From the NCBI GenBank assembly GCA_015489035.1, contig WFMP01000123.1, forward strand, positions 1 through 7,821: 7,821 nucleotides of DNA. Reading direction: 5' to 3'. The number at the start of each line of letters is the position of its first letter. Within the stretch, counting starts at the first letter, position 1. The notes under the pieces were generated by a model. The model did not search any database, had not been told where the DNA came from, and saw only the letters and a list, made by a program, of their open reading frames with translations. The translations under genes and the position numbers were made by a program. This DNA is from Candidatus Altimarinota bacterium. GTDB taxonomy: Bacteria > Patescibacteriota > Gracilibacteria > Absconditabacterales > Absconditicoccaceae. Shown piece after piece: positions 6,257 through 7,821 of the stretch.

Positions 6257-7427
6257 GTTTATCCTTATTAAATAAATAATTAATTAAATTTGATGCTGCT
6301 AAGTTATATCCTTCGCTTTCTCTTTGTATGATTTTATCAATATCTTGCATATATTCTGTTTTTAAAGCTTTTGATAAAAATATATTCTCTATAAAATCAC
6401 CTATTTCTTTTGTATAGCCACTTTTATCATTAAATTTTTTATATTTATTTCCCATAATCTCATTAAAAATAGGAATATCTGAAAGTATCGGAACAGCTCT
6501 AAACCACATGGCTTCTACCAATGGCAAACCATATCCTTCATTTCTTGAAAGAAAGAAACAAAAATGTGCATCGGTATAAAGTTGATTAAGCTCTTGGTCA
6601 TTTACAAAACCATGAAATTTCAGTTTTATATTTTGCAAATTTAATCCTTCTAAAAGTTCTTGAGTCTCTTTTGTTTGTTTGCCGGATATATTTAAAGTAA
6701 CAGTTTCAAAAATAGATTTTTCGAAAAGTTGTTTATCGTAATACTTAAGAAATTCTAAGATTCTGTCAAATCCTTTATGTCGATTGATTCTTCCAACAAC
6801 CAATAAATCAAGAGATTTTTTATTGAATTTATTTTCAAATTGATCTAAACTTGGGCGTTTATACTGCTTTACTTTAAAAGGGATTCCATTAGGTAGATAC
6901 AGTAGTGGTTTTTTGGACTCGTCAATATTATAATAATACTTCAAATCACTCAAAGTTGCTTTAGAAATATATCCTATACCATAATCAAAATATTTTGCAT
7001 AAAGTAATAATAAATGATGATATATAGAATACCCTTTAGAAAACAACTCTGGATTATGATTAACAGAAAAGTCATGAATAACTTTTATGGTTTTAGAATT
7101 TACAAAAAATGCAGGCATAAAATTACACATAAGAACTAAATTATATTTTGTATTTTGTCTTAATGATTTTACAAGAGTAAACATTTTTAGAAAAATATTT
7201 TTATCTTCAACAGCTATAAATCGTACATTTTCAGGTATCTTACCGTTTGTTAGGACTCTGGATTTTAATAACTCTACAACACTTTTACCTATATATATAT
7301 CTAAATAAATATTCTTTTCTAATACAGGTTTTGAATTTAAAAGTTCACGAATTAAGTTTTCGCTATAAACACTTATGCCATCATATTTTATAATATAGCT
7401 TGTAGCTACTATTGCTAGTCGTTTCAA
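6249..7427 (-). CDS. GT4 family glycosyltransferase
   Basis: This 392-residue GT-B fold enzyme carries the family 4 C-terminal donor domain: V-G-R-I-N-R-H-K-G-F-D (211-221), H-G-F-V (262-265) and the E-x7-E motif in S-R-N-E-G-Y-G-L-P-L-V-E-A-M (284-297, E287 and E295) that contacts the nucleotide sugar. The N-terminal acceptor half includes V-I-H-D-F (116-120) and L-P-N-G-I (178-182). It is a retaining transferase, likely mannosyl- or glucosyl-type, acting on the lipid-linked repeat unit. The start is TTG, supported by AAAAGGA seven to eight bases upstream and by TTGA overlap with the preceding polymerase stop. Any in-frame later Met would remove the N-terminal strand (A-I-V-A-T-S). Sugar specificity is unknown. 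Confidence 0.93.
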   Translation of the reverse strand: MKRLAIVATSYIIKYDGISVYSENLIRELLNSKPVLEKNIYLDIYIGKSVVELLKSRVLTNGKIPENVRFIAVEDKNIFLKMFTLVKSLRQNTKYNLVLMCNFMPAFFVNSKTIKVIHDFSVNHNPELFSKGYSIYHHLLLLYAKYFDYGIGYISKATLSDLKYYYNIDESKKPLLYLPNGIPFKVKQYKRPSLDQFENKFNKKSLDLLVVGRINRHKGFDRILEFLKYYDKQLFEKSIFETVTLNISGKQTKETQELLEGLNLQNIKLKFHGFVNDQELNQLYTDAHFCFFLSRNEGYGLPLVEAMWFRAVPILSDIPIFNEIMGNKYKKFNDKSGYTKEIGDFIENIFLSKALKTEYMQDIDKIIQRESEGYNLAASNLINYLFNKDKHE

Positions 7428-7821
7428 ATGTTTTCCTTTTTTATTTGCGTTATATATCCAGCTGCAATACCTAGAAAAATAAAATAATACATACTTTGAT
7501 TCATGGGATTTGTATTAACTACAACAAACCAATAAACTGGTAAAACAACGGTGATTAAAGAACGAAGACTCCAACCAAAATATAATAAAGAAAGATGATA
7601 AATCACCCCTAAAATACCAACAGAAATCCAAACAGATATATATCCATTAAAAAGCATACCAACATTCCCACTTAGTCCTATAATATGGCCAATATAATTG
7701 GAAAAATATTGTTGGATATAACCAAAGCCGTAAGCACCAAGCCAATTACTATTTGATAGTAACTTTAACGCTACAAGCAATGCCTTACCTCGTTCGTTAT
7801 GTAATTTATATTCAATCATAG
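7424..7821 (-). CDS. Polysaccharide polymerase (Wzy/O-antigen ligase-like), C-terminal part (5' end outside window)
   Basis: The frame is open to the right edge, so the Met codon at 7817-7819 is probably internal and only the last 131 or so residues are seen; full Wzy-type proteins usually have 380-450. What is visible is a polytopic membrane protein end. A soluble loop with W-L-G-A-Y-G-F-G-Y (26-34) and G-H-I-I-G-L-S-G-N-V-G-M-L (44-56) resembles the large periplasmic loop of polymerases. Hydrophobic spans follow at about 60-82, 87-101 and 111-124, then a basic tail. Its place directly before two glycosyltransferases, with TTGA overlap onto the GT4 start, supports a polymerase that joins lipid-linked repeat units in the periplasm. 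The sequence of this family is poorly conserved, so a Wzy versus ligase choice is not possible here. Confidence 0.75.
   Translation of the reverse strand, partial: MIEYKLHNERGKALLVALKLLSNSNWLGAYGFGYIQQYFSNYIGHIIGLSGNVGMLFNGYISVWISVGILGVIYHLSLLYFGWSLRSLITVVLPVYWFVVVNTNPMNQSMYYFIFLGIAAGYITQIKKENI

Noticed and set aside
7087..7308. 73-codon + strand frame
   Set aside because: It is antisense to the N-terminal half of the GT4 gene and has no recognisable features.

Overview
The window is AT-rich DNA from a surface-polysaccharide locus, most likely of a member of the Campylobacterota (a Sulfurimonas, Sulfurovum or Arcobacter-like organism). The assignment rests on the low GC content, the strong resemblance of the left-edge phosphomannomutase/phosphoglucomutase tail to campylobacterotal homologues as I remember them, and the tightly overlapping genes. 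No search could be run, so the genus is not fixed.

Layout. At the left edge, on the + strand, is the C-terminal quarter of a phosphomannomutase/phosphoglucomutase. Everything else runs on the - strand and converges on it. In transcription order (right to left) these are: the C-terminal end of a Wzy-type polysaccharide polymerase cut by the window edge, a GT4 glycosyltransferase, a GT2 glycosyltransferase, and a 712-residue exported protein of the DUF4838 glycoside-hydrolase-like type. These four are joined by 4- to 8-nt start/stop overlaps and form one translationally coupled polysaccharide operon. A 101-bp gap follows, holding an imperfect 27-bp palindrome, an extended -10 promoter and a strong ribosome binding site. 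Beyond it is a second, three-gene unit: a 93-residue protein with a twin-arginine signal and a period-4 repetitive mature part, a 385-residue HPr-kinase-like protein with an apparent PqqD-like N-terminal domain, and a 380-residue nucleotidyltransferase-fold protein.

How they may work together. The right-hand genes would build, polymerise and trim a cell-surface glycan, and the phosphomannomutase would supply its sugar phosphate. The three-gene unit is the unusual part. A PqqD-like domain is a peptide-binding module in ribosomally synthesised, modified peptide pathways. HprK-like kinases and nucleotidyltransferases of this kind occur in some lasso-peptide clusters as peptide-tailoring enzymes. 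Here they follow a small Tat-type peptide with a Ser/Thr-Phe-acidic-Gly repeat, and there is no lasso cyclase in the window. The best reading is a candidate peptide phosphorylation and modification cassette placed beside a polysaccharide locus. The function is inferred from domain content and gene order alone.
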